Below the pieces are notes generated by a model that worked only from the letters and a program-made list of their open reading frames with translations, was not told the origin of the DNA and made no database searches. From contig CAJAHH010000010.1 of the NCBI GenBank assembly GCA_903939515.1, forward strand, positions 62,001 to 126,000: DNA of 64,000 bases. Direction: 5' to 3'. Source of the DNA: an uncultured Verrucomicrobiota bacterium (GTDB lineage: Bacteria > Verrucomicrobiota > Verrucomicrobiia > Limisphaerales > UBA9464). This document shows, piece after piece, positions 34,998-42,585 of this stretch (position 1 is the first letter of the stretch; the number at the start of each line of letters is the position of its first letter). Position numbers and translations under genes: made by a program.

Positions 34998-35104
34998 GGC
35001 TGATGGCTTTACGGGGCTCAACCGAGCAGCGTAAAGAGCAAAATGCCCAAAACTCTTCCGAACCCGTTGCTTTTTGGCCAAAATCACCCAGCCTCGCCGA
35101 CCCG

Positions 35105-35842
35105 ATGACTGATACCGTCCGAATCGATGGTCGCCGCAACGACCAACTCCGCCCGATCCGCTTCCAGAACCACATTGCCCCGCACGCCGCGGGCTCGACA
35201 CTCATCGAGTGGGGAAACACACGAGTCATTTGTGCGGCCACCGTCGAAGAGTCTGTCCCTCGTTGGATGAAGGAACAAAAGGTGCCCGGTGGCTGGTTGT
35301 CCGCGGAGTACTCCATGCTCCCCTACTCCACCTTGGACCGGAAGTCTCGGGACATCTCCAAGCTCAAGCTCGATGGACGCTCTCAGGAGATCCAACGGTT
35401 GATCGGTCGCGCGCTGCGAGCGGTCGTCGATCTGGAAAAGCTAGGGTCCCGCACCCTGTGCATCGACTGCGATGTGCTGCAGGCCGATGGCGGCACTCGG
35501 ACGGCCTCGATCACCGGCGCCTTCGTGGCTGTCAGTCTGGCCATCGCCAAACTTCAGGCCGCCGGTTTGCTCACCGAAAACCCCATCACTGGCTCGGTGG
35601 CCGCGGTCAGCGTGGGAATATTTAGGGGCGTGCCGCTCCTCGACCTCAACTATGTCGAAGACAAGGATGCATCGGTGGACATGAATCTGGTCATGAATGA
35701 CAAAGGCCAGTTCATCGAGCTGCAAGGCGCTGGCGAAGAAGCCACGTTCTCGGACTCCGAGTTGGCCGCCCTGCTCGCACTCGGGCGCCCGGGGATTCAA
35801 CAACTCATCGCCGCCCAGCAGCAGGCCTTGATCGCCCCATGA
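35105..35842 (+). CDS. rph: Ribonuclease PH
   Basis: Phosphorolytic 3'-5' exoribonuclease that trims tRNA 3' ends. The N-terminus RIDGRRNDQLRPIRFQ is the family start, followed by the phosphate-binding SRDISKLKLDGRSQEIQRLI region and DCDVLQADGGTRTASITGAF (cited in part). 245 aa from ATG 35105, the usual length. Its ATGA overlap with the next gene (35839-35842) shows translational coupling. Certain identification. Confidence 0.97.
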   Translation: MTDTVRIDGRRNDQLRPIRFQNHIAPHAAGSTLIEWGNTRVICAATVEESVPRWMKEQKVPGGWLSAEYSMLPYSTLDRKSRDISKLKLDGRSQEIQRLIGRALRAVVDLEKLGSRTLCIDCDVLQADGGTRTASITGAFVAVSLAIAKLQAAGLLTENPITGSVAAVSVGIFRGVPLLDLNYVEDKDASVDMNLVMNDKGQFIELQGAGEEATFSDSELAALLALGRPGIQQLIAAQQQALIAP

Positions 35843-36462
35843 CCCAACTTTTTCTGTGCCGGCACGCCGAAGTGGAAGACCTGTACCACAAGAAGTTCGG
35901 GGGCACGATCGACATGGCCCTTTCGGCCCGAGGGCACACTCAGGCCCAAGCCCTGGCCTCATGGATGAGCCGCCACTCCTTCGATACAGTTTACGCCAGC
36001 CCCATGCAGCGGGTCCAATTGACGCTGGAACCCTTCCGGCGCCAATTCTCAGGCACGCCCGTGCTGGTGGACGGTTTGCGCGAGGTAGACTTTGGCGCGT
36101 GGACGGGTTGCGGCTGGGATGAAGTCGAGCACCGCTTCGGCATGAGCGCCTATGACTGGCTGAAGCACCTCGAAACCGACGCCATCCCAGAGGGTGAAAC
36201 CCTCAACCAATTCCAAGGCCGAGTCGGGCAAGCCCTAGAGCACATCCTCCGTGCATCGGCGGGCCAACGCGTGGCCGTCTACGCGCATGGCGGCGTGATT
36301 CGGATGGCTCTGGCCATCTTGCTGGACCTGCCGCTCAGTAAGTTCGAACACTTCGAAATCGACTACGCTTCGACCACCTGGTTGGACATCGGTGAAATTA
36401 AAGCCGGCAGGCCCCGCACCGAAATTCAACTCCTCAACTTCACCCCTTGGCGAGACGCATGA
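35839..36462 (+). CDS. Histidine phosphatase family protein
   Basis: Phosphoglycerate-mutase-like phosphatase of 207 aa. The catalytic motif is LCRHAEVED (RHAE in place of the common RHGE), with His9 as the phospho-acceptor. The second site YAHGGVIRMALA carries the other catalytic His, and SPMQRVQLTLEP and EVDFGAWTG match CobC/PhoE-like members. Substrate cannot be told; alpha-ribazole phosphatase, acid phosphatase and fructose-bisphosphatase relatives all look like this. It is coupled to rph upstream and prmA downstream by 4-nt overlaps. Confidence 0.87.
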   Translation: MTQLFLCRHAEVEDLYHKKFGGTIDMALSARGHTQAQALASWMSRHSFDTVYASPMQRVQLTLEPFRRQFSGTPVLVDGLREVDFGAWTGCGWDEVEHRFGMSAYDWLKHLETDAIPEGETLNQFQGRVGQALEHILRASAGQRVAVYAHGGVIRMALAILLDLPLSKFEHFEIDYASTTWLDIGEIKAGRPRTEIQLLNFTPWRDA

Positions 36463-37361
36463 GCAAACTCCTCCGATCCATTTCCATCACCACTTCCCTG
36501 TCCGCTGAAGATGCCGTGGGCGTCCTGCTGGAACTTGAACGGGGACAAACCCCCTCGTCCTACACCGATGCCCTCACCCGACTGTCCACGGTCAGCGTTT
36601 ACGGTGAGATCGAGACCCAGGATGTGGCGGGCATTAAGCGACGCCTCCGCGAAGGACTCCAAGCGCTGGCGGCCGATGGGATCGATATCGCACCGGCAAG
36701 AATCCAGGTCAAAAAGGTTCCTGCCCGCGACTGGTCTGAATCTTGGAAACGTCATTTCAAGCCACTCGATCTCGGCCCTCGGTTGCTCGTCAAACCCACC
36801 TGGAGCCGACGCGTCCCGAAGAAAACTCAGGCCCTCGTGGTTCTCGACCCGGGCCTAAGCTTTGGCACAGGCCAACACGCGACCACCCGCTTCTGCCTCG
36901 AGCAACTCGTCGCCCTCCGCGATCCCCAGTCGGAGCAGTCCATGCTCGATGTCGGCACCGGGTCCGGCATCTTGGCTATCGCAGCCGTCAAGCTAGGCTA
37001 TCAGCCCGTCAATGCCTTCGACTTTGATGCCGACTGCGTGCGAGTCGCCAACGAGAACACCGAACTCAACGGGGTCACCGCGGTTCTGAGCGTGACCCAC
37101 GACGACATCACGCAAGTTCCCAAGAAACCCAAGCAGCGCTACTCAGTGGTCTGCGCCAACCTGATCTATGACTTACTCATCGCCGAGCGGGATCGACTGC
37201 TAGCCCGCGTGGCTCCGGGTGGATCGCTGGTCCTGGCTGGAATCCTGGAGACCCAGTTCGGCATGGTCCGCAAGGCCTTCGAAGAGGCTGGGTGGAAACT
37301 GGTGGCAGCCACCACGGACAAAGAATGGCGCTCCGGCACCTTCAGGGAAGTGGCTTTGTAA
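36459..37361 (+). CDS. prmA: Ribosomal protein L11 methyltransferase
   Basis: SAM-dependent enzyme that methylates ribosomal protein L11. An N-terminal substrate-binding domain (about residues 1-95) with WSESWKRHFKPLDLG is followed by the methyltransferase core with DPGLSFGTGQHATTR and MLDVGTGSGILAIAA and the catalytic-site motif VVCANLIYDLL. The NLI motif takes the place of the more usual NIL. 300 aa. The start ATG 36459 overlaps the preceding stop. Third gene of the rph operon. Confidence 0.9.
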   Translation: MSKLLRSISITTSLSAEDAVGVLLELERGQTPSSYTDALTRLSTVSVYGEIETQDVAGIKRRLREGLQALAADGIDIAPARIQVKKVPARDWSESWKRHFKPLDLGPRLLVKPTWSRRVPKKTQALVVLDPGLSFGTGQHATTRFCLEQLVALRDPQSEQSMLDVGTGSGILAIAAVKLGYQPVNAFDFDADCVRVANENTELNGVTAVLSVTHDDITQVPKKPKQRYSVVCANLIYDLLIAERDRLLARVAPGGSLVLAGILETQFGMVRKAFEEAGWKLVAATTDKEWRSGTFREVAL

Positions 37362-37424
37362 TCTGATTAGGTAGTTATATACATTGTTTTATTGACCGCG
37401 CGGCGTCAAAAAGCAGAACGTTAG

Positions 37425-37451
37425 GGGTTTAGTGTAACTACATCTAAACCC
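37425..37451. terminator. Long hairpin between prmA and the signalling cluster
   Basis: GGGTTTAG (37425-37432) pairs with CTAAACCC (37444-37451), and the inner bases TGTA/TACA extend the stem with one bulged T. It lies 64 nt after prmA. No T-run follows, so it could equally be a binding site for the signalling genes that begin at 37542. An earlier small dyad TTGAC/GTCAA (37392-37408) lies in the same gap. Confidence 0.45.
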
Positions 37452-37541
37452 GTTCCATCTCACCGTGGTAATCCTCCAGAAGATCCATGTAGCAGCGATG
37501 ACAATGGGGCATGATAAAGCAAAATATTACCCATTGAACCA

Positions 37542-37964
37542 ATGAACCTCGCGATGCCGATGAGCCGGATCGATCGACAACTAAGAATTCTCGTGGTGGA
37601 CGACTTCCCGGAAATGCGCAACGGGTTGCTCCGAACTCTGTCTGCCCTCGGATTTAAATCAGTTACGGCGGCCGAAGAAGCCCTCGCTGCGATTCGGTTG
37701 ATCGAGGAGTGTCACGAATTTGATTTGATTATCTCCGACCTCAACATGCCTCAGATGTCGGGTCTTGAACTGCTCAACTACGTGCGGAATGTCGACCGAC
37801 TGGCCTCGATTCCGTTCCTCATGATCACGGCCGAGGCGACCAAGGCCAACGTGTTGGCAGCAGCTAAAGCCGGGGTGACCGATTTCATCGTCAAACCGTT
37901 CTCGGTCGAGCAATTGGTGCTGAAGATCGAAGGACTGCACCGTCGGGAGAACCTGACCCATTGA
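37542..37964 (+). CDS. Stand-alone receiver (CheY-like response regulator)
   Basis: A 140-aa single receiver domain. The acidic pair is VVDDFPEMR, the phospho-acceptor is Asp66 (DLIISDLNMPQMSGLEL), and the switch Thr and Lys are in MITAE and FIVKPFS. It has no output domain, so it must act by protein contact, like CheY, or as a phosphate shuttle. Several ATGs lie near the N-terminus (37542, 37554 and 37560) and none has a clear ribosome-binding site. It leads the four-gene signalling cluster, 109 nt before the kinase. Confidence 0.93.
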   Translation: MNLAMPMSRIDRQLRILVVDDFPEMRNGLLRTLSALGFKSVTAAEEALAAIRLIEECHEFDLIISDLNMPQMSGLELLNYVRNVDRLASIPFLMITAEATKANVLAAAKAGVTDFIVKPFSVEQLVLKIEGLHRRENLTH

Positions 37965-38073
37965 TCCCACCGGCGTCCCCCGCACCATCGCCGGAAAACC
38001 CCACCGACCAAGCTCTTTGGTCGCTTCTCTGCGGTCCACCGGCAACGGCGGATACCGATTACCGGCCACCCCC

Positions 38074-39774
38074 ATGAAGGCACTCGTCGACACGATCCGG
38101 AAGTCTCCGGCGCTCACGCTGATCGTCCGAACGGTGATCATCGCGCTCGCGTATTCCCTCTCGGGGGAAATCGGTCTCTGGTCCGCAAAGGAGCGCGAGC
38201 TCTGGCCTACCTTGTGGTTCCCGTCAGCCGTTGGGCTCACCGCCGTCACATTCTGGGGGCCGAGCGCTGCGATCGGGATCGGGCTAGGTGCGCTGTTGAT
38301 GCGATTGTTCAAGGATCCGTCCCTGCTGTCCCTGCTGAACAGCGTCATCCCCAACGTCGTTGAAGCCTACATCGGCAGCCTATTGCTACGTAAACATTTC
38401 GGCCTTCCCCAACGACGGCTCACGACCCAGGAGGTTCCCGAACTGGTCCTCTCACTGGCGATGATCACCAACATCGGCGCGATTATCGGCACTGCCACGC
38501 AGGTATTCACTGGGAGTTTCCCTAGTTCCGAAATCGTACGAGTCTGGTGGAGCTGGTGGTCGGGCAATGCCGCAGCCGTGATCCTGATTGCACCGATCTG
38601 GCTTTGGGGCCGGGAAGTCGAACTCCAGGGCGAGGGCAGTCCCGTGAACCGGCGGATCGTCTTATTTGTCGGAGTCGCGATGGGTCTGGCCCTCAGTTTC
38701 CTGCCGATGCCCAAAGGGCCTACGGAGATGTGGCGCCCAACCCTCGCCTTCTTACCCTACCTGCTCATCCATTGGGTGAGCCTTTCGCTGGGCGCGCGTT
38801 CGGTCGCCTTCGGCGGGGCCATCGTGGGCGTAGTCATCTCGCTGGCGACCAACCTGGGCCATGGCCCCTTTGCGACCACCGACCCGCTGGCTTCTTACGA
38901 CGCGGCCTGCCTCTTTAATCTGGTCACCGGCACTTCCACCCTGTGGCTGTCCACCCTGGCCGCAGAGCGCAACCTCGTTGCCCGGGCCTTGGCGATGCAA
39001 CAAAAGCAACTCGAGGCGACAGTTCTATCCCGGACACGGGACCTGGAGGAACGAACCAACGAGTTGCAGTCGTTTTCTTACGCGGTTTCACACGACCTCC
39101 GGGCCCCGCTCCGCGGGATCTCCGGATGGATCTTTGCCCTCGAGGAAGACTGCGGTGCCCAGCTGGACGCCACCGGCCAGCGGCACCTTGAGCGTATCCG
39201 GAACGAGGCTCAGCGCATGGGAATGCTCATCGAGGGTCTGCTCTCGCTGTCGCGGATCAGTGCAACGGAGATCCGGGTCAAACCCATTGATATATCCGGC
39301 CTCGGAACGGAGATCCTGAACCGGCTCGCCGAGGCCCATCCAGATCGGATCGTCCGGACCGAAGTCCATCCTGGAATCATAGTCGATGGGGACGAGGTGC
39401 TCTGCGAGATCGCCCTCACGAACATCTTGGAAAACGCCTGGAAGTTCACCGCCAAATGCCCCGAAGCCCGCATCGGGATCGAGCCTGTGGAGAGCCCATG
39501 CGGCCGGGGTTTCCGTGTCCACGACAACGGCGCTGGATTCGCCCCGTCCAACCGAGACCGTCTGTTCATTCCTTTCCAACGGTTCCATCGCGCCTCCGAA
39601 TTTCCAGGCACGGGCATCGGTCTGGCCACGGTCCATCGCATTGCCCGGCGCCACGGCGGTTCCCTAGAGGTGGAATCCACACCGGGCGTGGGCACCATTG
39701 TCACCATGATGTTGATTTTTCCGAAAACCGAAGCACGGTCCGAAATGAGTATTAAAGTATACAATGCACTCTAA
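38074..39774 (+). CDS. MASE1 membrane histidine kinase
   Basis: Sensor kinase of 566 aa. An N-terminal MASE1-type membrane domain with about eight helices (residues 12-300; WFPSAVGLTAVTFWGPSAA is typical) is followed by a short coiled coil, a HisKA domain with the phospho-acceptor His340 (SYAVSHDLRAPLRGISG), and an ATPase domain with N box NILENAWKFTA, G1 DNGAGF, F box FQRFHRASEFPGTG and G2 GTGIGLATVHRI. This kinase core is the type found with phytochromes and Rcp1 receivers, and an Rcp1-like receiver overlaps its 3' end by 11 nt. The signal sensed by MASE1 is unknown. Confidence 0.92.
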   Translation: MKALVDTIRKSPALTLIVRTVIIALAYSLSGEIGLWSAKERELWPTLWFPSAVGLTAVTFWGPSAAIGIGLGALLMRLFKDPSLLSLLNSVIPNVVEAYIGSLLLRKHFGLPQRRLTTQEVPELVLSLAMITNIGAIIGTATQVFTGSFPSSEIVRVWWSWWSGNAAAVILIAPIWLWGREVELQGEGSPVNRRIVLFVGVAMGLALSFLPMPKGPTEMWRPTLAFLPYLLIHWVSLSLGARSVAFGGAIVGVVISLATNLGHGPFATTDPLASYDAACLFNLVTGTSTLWLSTLAAERNLVARALAMQQKQLEATVLSRTRDLEERTNELQSFSYAVSHDLRAPLRGISGWIFALEEDCGAQLDATGQRHLERIRNEAQRMGMLIEGLLSLSRISATEIRVKPIDISGLGTEILNRLAEAHPDRIVRTEVHPGIIVDGDEVLCEIALTNILENAWKFTAKCPEARIGIEPVESPCGRGFRVHDNGAGFAPSNRDRLFIPFQRFHRASEFPGTGIGLATVHRIARRHGGSLEVESTPGVGTIVTMMLIFPKTEARSEMSIKVYNAL

Positions 39775-40207
39775 CAGCGGACCCATCATTCTCGTTGAGG
39801 ATAACGAGTCAGACGCCGAAGTCGCACGGCGCGCCATTGAGCGGAGCAGCCCAACTCGCACGCTGGTGGTGGTCGGGGACGGCCTGTCTGCGGCGGAGAT
39901 GCTTCTTGGCACCGAAGGGCAGGCGCCCTGCCCCCGTCCGAGGCTCATGATGATCGATATTAACCTTCCGGGCCTCGACGGCATCGAACTGCTCACCCGC
40001 ATCCGCAGCAATCCCGATCTCCGCGGCGTCGCGGTGGTCATTGTTAGTTCCTCGGCCGAGGAGCGAGACATCCGGAAGGCCTACGACCGGGGCTGCAACA
40101 GCTACGTCACTAAGCCGCTCGACATCCGCGCGCTCCAATCCCTGTACGCCAGCGTCGTGAATTACTGGACACAGACCAACATCGGCTACCCCAAGCCCGT
40201 CGGATGA
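39764..40207 (+). CDS. Rcp1-like response regulator
   Basis: A 147-aa receiver of the Rcp1 type known as partner of cyanobacterial phytochrome kinases. The acidic residues are ILVEDNESDAEVA, the acceptor is Asp65 (LMMIDINLPGLDGIELL), and the Lys is in SYVTKPLD. The long insertion between helix 2 and strand 3 (LLGTEGQAPCPRPR) is typical of Rcp1. It overlaps the MASE1 kinase by 11 nt and the hybrid kinase by 4 nt, so it is presumably the direct phosphate acceptor of the kinase upstream. Confidence 0.93.
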   Translation: MHSNSGPIILVEDNESDAEVARRAIERSSPTRTLVVVGDGLSAAEMLLGTEGQAPCPRPRLMMIDINLPGLDGIELLTRIRSNPDLRGVAVVIVSSSAEERDIRKAYDRGCNSYVTKPLDIRALQSLYASVVNYWTQTNIGYPKPVG

Positions 40208-42489
40208 ATACCCCGGTCAGGCTGCTCATTGTCGAGGACAACCCGAGCGACATCGACTTGCTGCTGCGGCAGCTCAGGCGCTCGGACTTAGAGTTCGCAT
40301 CGGTTGTATCCGATGACATCGGTGAGATTCACCAACTCATCTCGGAACAGGCGTTCGACGCGATCCTGACCGACCACCAGTTGGCGGGGTTCACCGCGTC
40401 CGAGGTGTTGGCGGAGATTGCTGGCAGGCAGCTCGACATCCCCGTCCTGGTCGTCTCGGGAGCCGTAGGCGAGGACCGTGCGGCCGCCTTGATGCGGGAA
40501 GGGGCCGTTGACTTCGTCCGAAAGGAAAATCTCTCGCGCCTAGTGCCGGCCCTGCAAAGAGAACTCCGGGAAGCCGAGGGACGTCGCCATCTGCGCGAAG
40601 CCACGGAGCGCCGCACCCGTAGCGAGTCGTTGCTCCGCTACGTGGTCGAGCTTTCTGGTGACAGCTTCTGGGAGTGGGACCTAGCGACGGGTGGATTGGC
40701 TTGGAGCGATACCTTCCTCGCCCTCTGTGGCGACGGAAGCTCGCCTTCGTCGAAGATCAACGTCTGGCGGGACCGTCTTCACCCGGAGGACCGCGAGGAC
40801 GTGGTGGTCGGCATCGATGCGGCCATCGCCTCCAGCGGAGGCCACTGGTCGGGGACATTTCGCTTCAAACGCGGCGATGGCACGTGGGCGCTCCTGATGA
40901 CCCGGTGTTTCGTTGTTCGGGAGGAGGGTCACGCGGTGCGCGTCATCGGGGCGATGTCGGACATCTCCGAGCGCCAGTCACTGATCGAACGCCAGCGCGT
41001 CTTCACAGCACTGGTCGACCAGGCAGCCGAGTCCATCGGGGTGATCGACCCCGAGGAGGGACGATTCCTCGAGTTCAACACCACGGCGCACCGATCCCTC
41101 GGCTACACTCAGGAAGAGTTCGCCTCCAAAACCGTCTTCGATATCGACTGCCAGCACAGCCAAGAGGAGATCACCAGGCTACTGCAGCAACTTCGACAAA
41201 CTGAGAAGCGTGACCTGGTCACCCGGCACCGGGCGAAGGACGGTGCACTGCGCGAGGTCCGCCTCCATTCGCGTCCCATCCGCATCCAGGGGCGCACCTA
41301 CCTCGCGGCCGTCTGGCAAGATGTGACCGAGCGCTTGGCCATTGAGGCAGAACTCCGCCAGGCGCAGAAAATGGATATTATGGGCCAAATGGCCGGAGGG
41401 GTGGCCCATGACTTCAACAACATCCTCGCCGTGATGCGGCTGAACCTCGACCTGGCCCAGATGAACCCGCCGACCCCCTCGGAGTTGACTGAATTGGTCG
41501 GATTGCTGTCTGGGATGGTGGATCGTGCCTCAAGCCTCACGCAACGCCTTCTCCACATCAGCCGCAAAGACAGCTACAAGGTCGAGGAATACCTCCTGGA
41601 CGAAGCACTGGACGATCTCATCAAGGTTAGCCAGCGAATCCTTGGGGACCGAATTGAAATCCGTCGCATTCGGACCGCCTCGAAGCTCCTAGTGAATGCC
41701 GATCGATCCATCATCGATCAGGTGTTCATGAACCTCTTCATCAACGCCCGGGATGCGATGCCCGACGGCGGTGTCCTGACGGTCGAGACACGCATTACGG
41801 AGTCCGCGCTGCAGGCTTCGGGCACCACTTCTCGGCAGGGTCGCCGGTTTACCCAAATCCGCATCAGCGACACCGGCATCGGCATGTCAAAGGAAACGCT
41901 GGCTCGGATCCAGGAACCGTTCTTCACCACCAAAGCTCCCGGCAAAGGCACAGGTCTGGGCCTCAGTACCGCACGCCGCTACCTCAATGAGCATGGAGGC
42001 TGGATGTCCGTCGAGAGCGAACTAGGCGAGGGAACAACCTTCACTGCCCACCTCCCTCTGGCACCTTTGGCGGCCGCGGTTTCCAACCCCGATCCGACCG
42101 CGGGCGCCCCCCTCCCGCCCCATGTGCTTCTCGTCATGGAAGATGCCCCACTGCAACTGCTCACCCGGAAAGTCCTCGAGAAGGCGGGGTGCCGCGTCCA
42201 TCTGTGCACGGACGCGTCCGAGGCCATGAAGGTCGTTGAATCGGTATCCCCAAGCATCGAACTGGCCATTGTCCCCGCGAGCATGCCCTCCCCTGGGTCT
42301 GAGGCCGGTCTTGCCCATCGCATCAGGGAATTGCTCCCCGCGATCTGCATGATCCTCACCCGGTTGCCCGGGGATGCTCCGGCTCCCCTGCCGTCGGGCA
42401 AGGTCCGTGTGCTCGAGACACCCTTCTCGGTTGCCAGCCTAACGACCTTGGTGACGGAGTCCCTGCCCGGCCGCATCAAAGAGCACTGA
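40204..42489 (+). CDS. REC-PAS-PAS-histidine kinase with degenerate C-terminal receiver
   Basis: Soluble signalling protein of 761 aa. Domains in order: an N-terminal receiver (residues 5-120, acceptor Asp57 in AILTDHQL), two PAS domains with PAC motifs (about 145-262 and 268-385), a HisKA with His402 ([13 protein letters not shown]), an ATPase domain (about 505-625; [18 protein letters not shown]) and a C-terminal receiver-like domain (about 640-755). In that last domain the acceptor Asp is Pro691 (AIVPASMP) and the conserved Lys is Thr739 (LETPF), so it cannot take phosphate in the normal way. There are no membrane segments or DNA-binding domain. Its first receiver is the likely input from the MASE1 kinase. 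Confidence 0.92.
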   Translation: MNTPVRLLIVEDNPSDIDLLLRQLRRSDLEFASVVSDDIGEIHQLISEQAFDAILTDHQLAGFTASEVLAEIAGRQLDIPVLVVSGAVGEDRAAALMREGAVDFVRKENLSRLVPALQRELREAEGRRHLREATERRTRSESLLRYVVELSGDSFWEWDLATGGLAWSDTFLALCGDGSSPSSKINVWRDRLHPEDREDVVVGIDAAIASSGGHWSGTFRFKRGDGTWALLMTRCFVVREEGHAVRVIGAMSDISERQSLIERQRVFTALVDQAAESIGVIDPEEGRFLEFNTTAHRSLGYTQEEFASKTVFDIDCQHSQEEITRLLQQLRQTEKRDLVTRHRAKDGALREVRLHSRPIRIQGRTYLAAVWQDVTERLAIEAELRQAQKMDIMGQMAGGVAHDFNNILAVMRLNLDLAQMNPPTPSELTELVGLLSGMVDRASSLTQRLLHISRKDSYKVEEYLLDEALDDLIKVSQRILGDRIEIRRIRTASKLLVNADRSIIDQVFMNLFINARDAMPDGGVLTVETRITESALQASGTTSRQGRRFTQIRISDTGIGMSKETLARIQEPFFTTKAPGKGTGLGLSTARRYLNEHGGWMSVESELGEGTTFTAHLPLAPLAAAVSNPDPTAGAPLPPHVLLVMEDAPLQLLTRKVLEKAGCRVHLCTDASEAMKVVESVSPSIELAIVPASMPSPGSEAGLAHRIRELLPAICMILTRLPGDAPAPLPSGKVRVLETPFSVASLTTLVTESLPGRIKEH

Positions 42490-42521
42490 GCCAGAACAAC
42501 TGTTCCAACTGAATCGTTCCG

Positions 42522-42572
42522 GGAAAACAAGGTGAGCCCCGAGCCGCACACACCACAGCCGGGGGCCCTCAC
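42522..42572 (-). terminator. Terminator of the TonB receptor gene
   Basis: On the minus strand the complements of 42562-42572 and 42532-42540 form a 9-bp stem with a 2-nt bulge, then a stretch reading CTTGTTTTCC. It begins 13 nt after the receptor stop. A small dyad GAACA-N2-TGTTC (42494-42505) lies on the far side, next to the kinase stop. Confidence 0.55.
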
Positions 42573-42585
42573 GCTCAGAAAAGGA

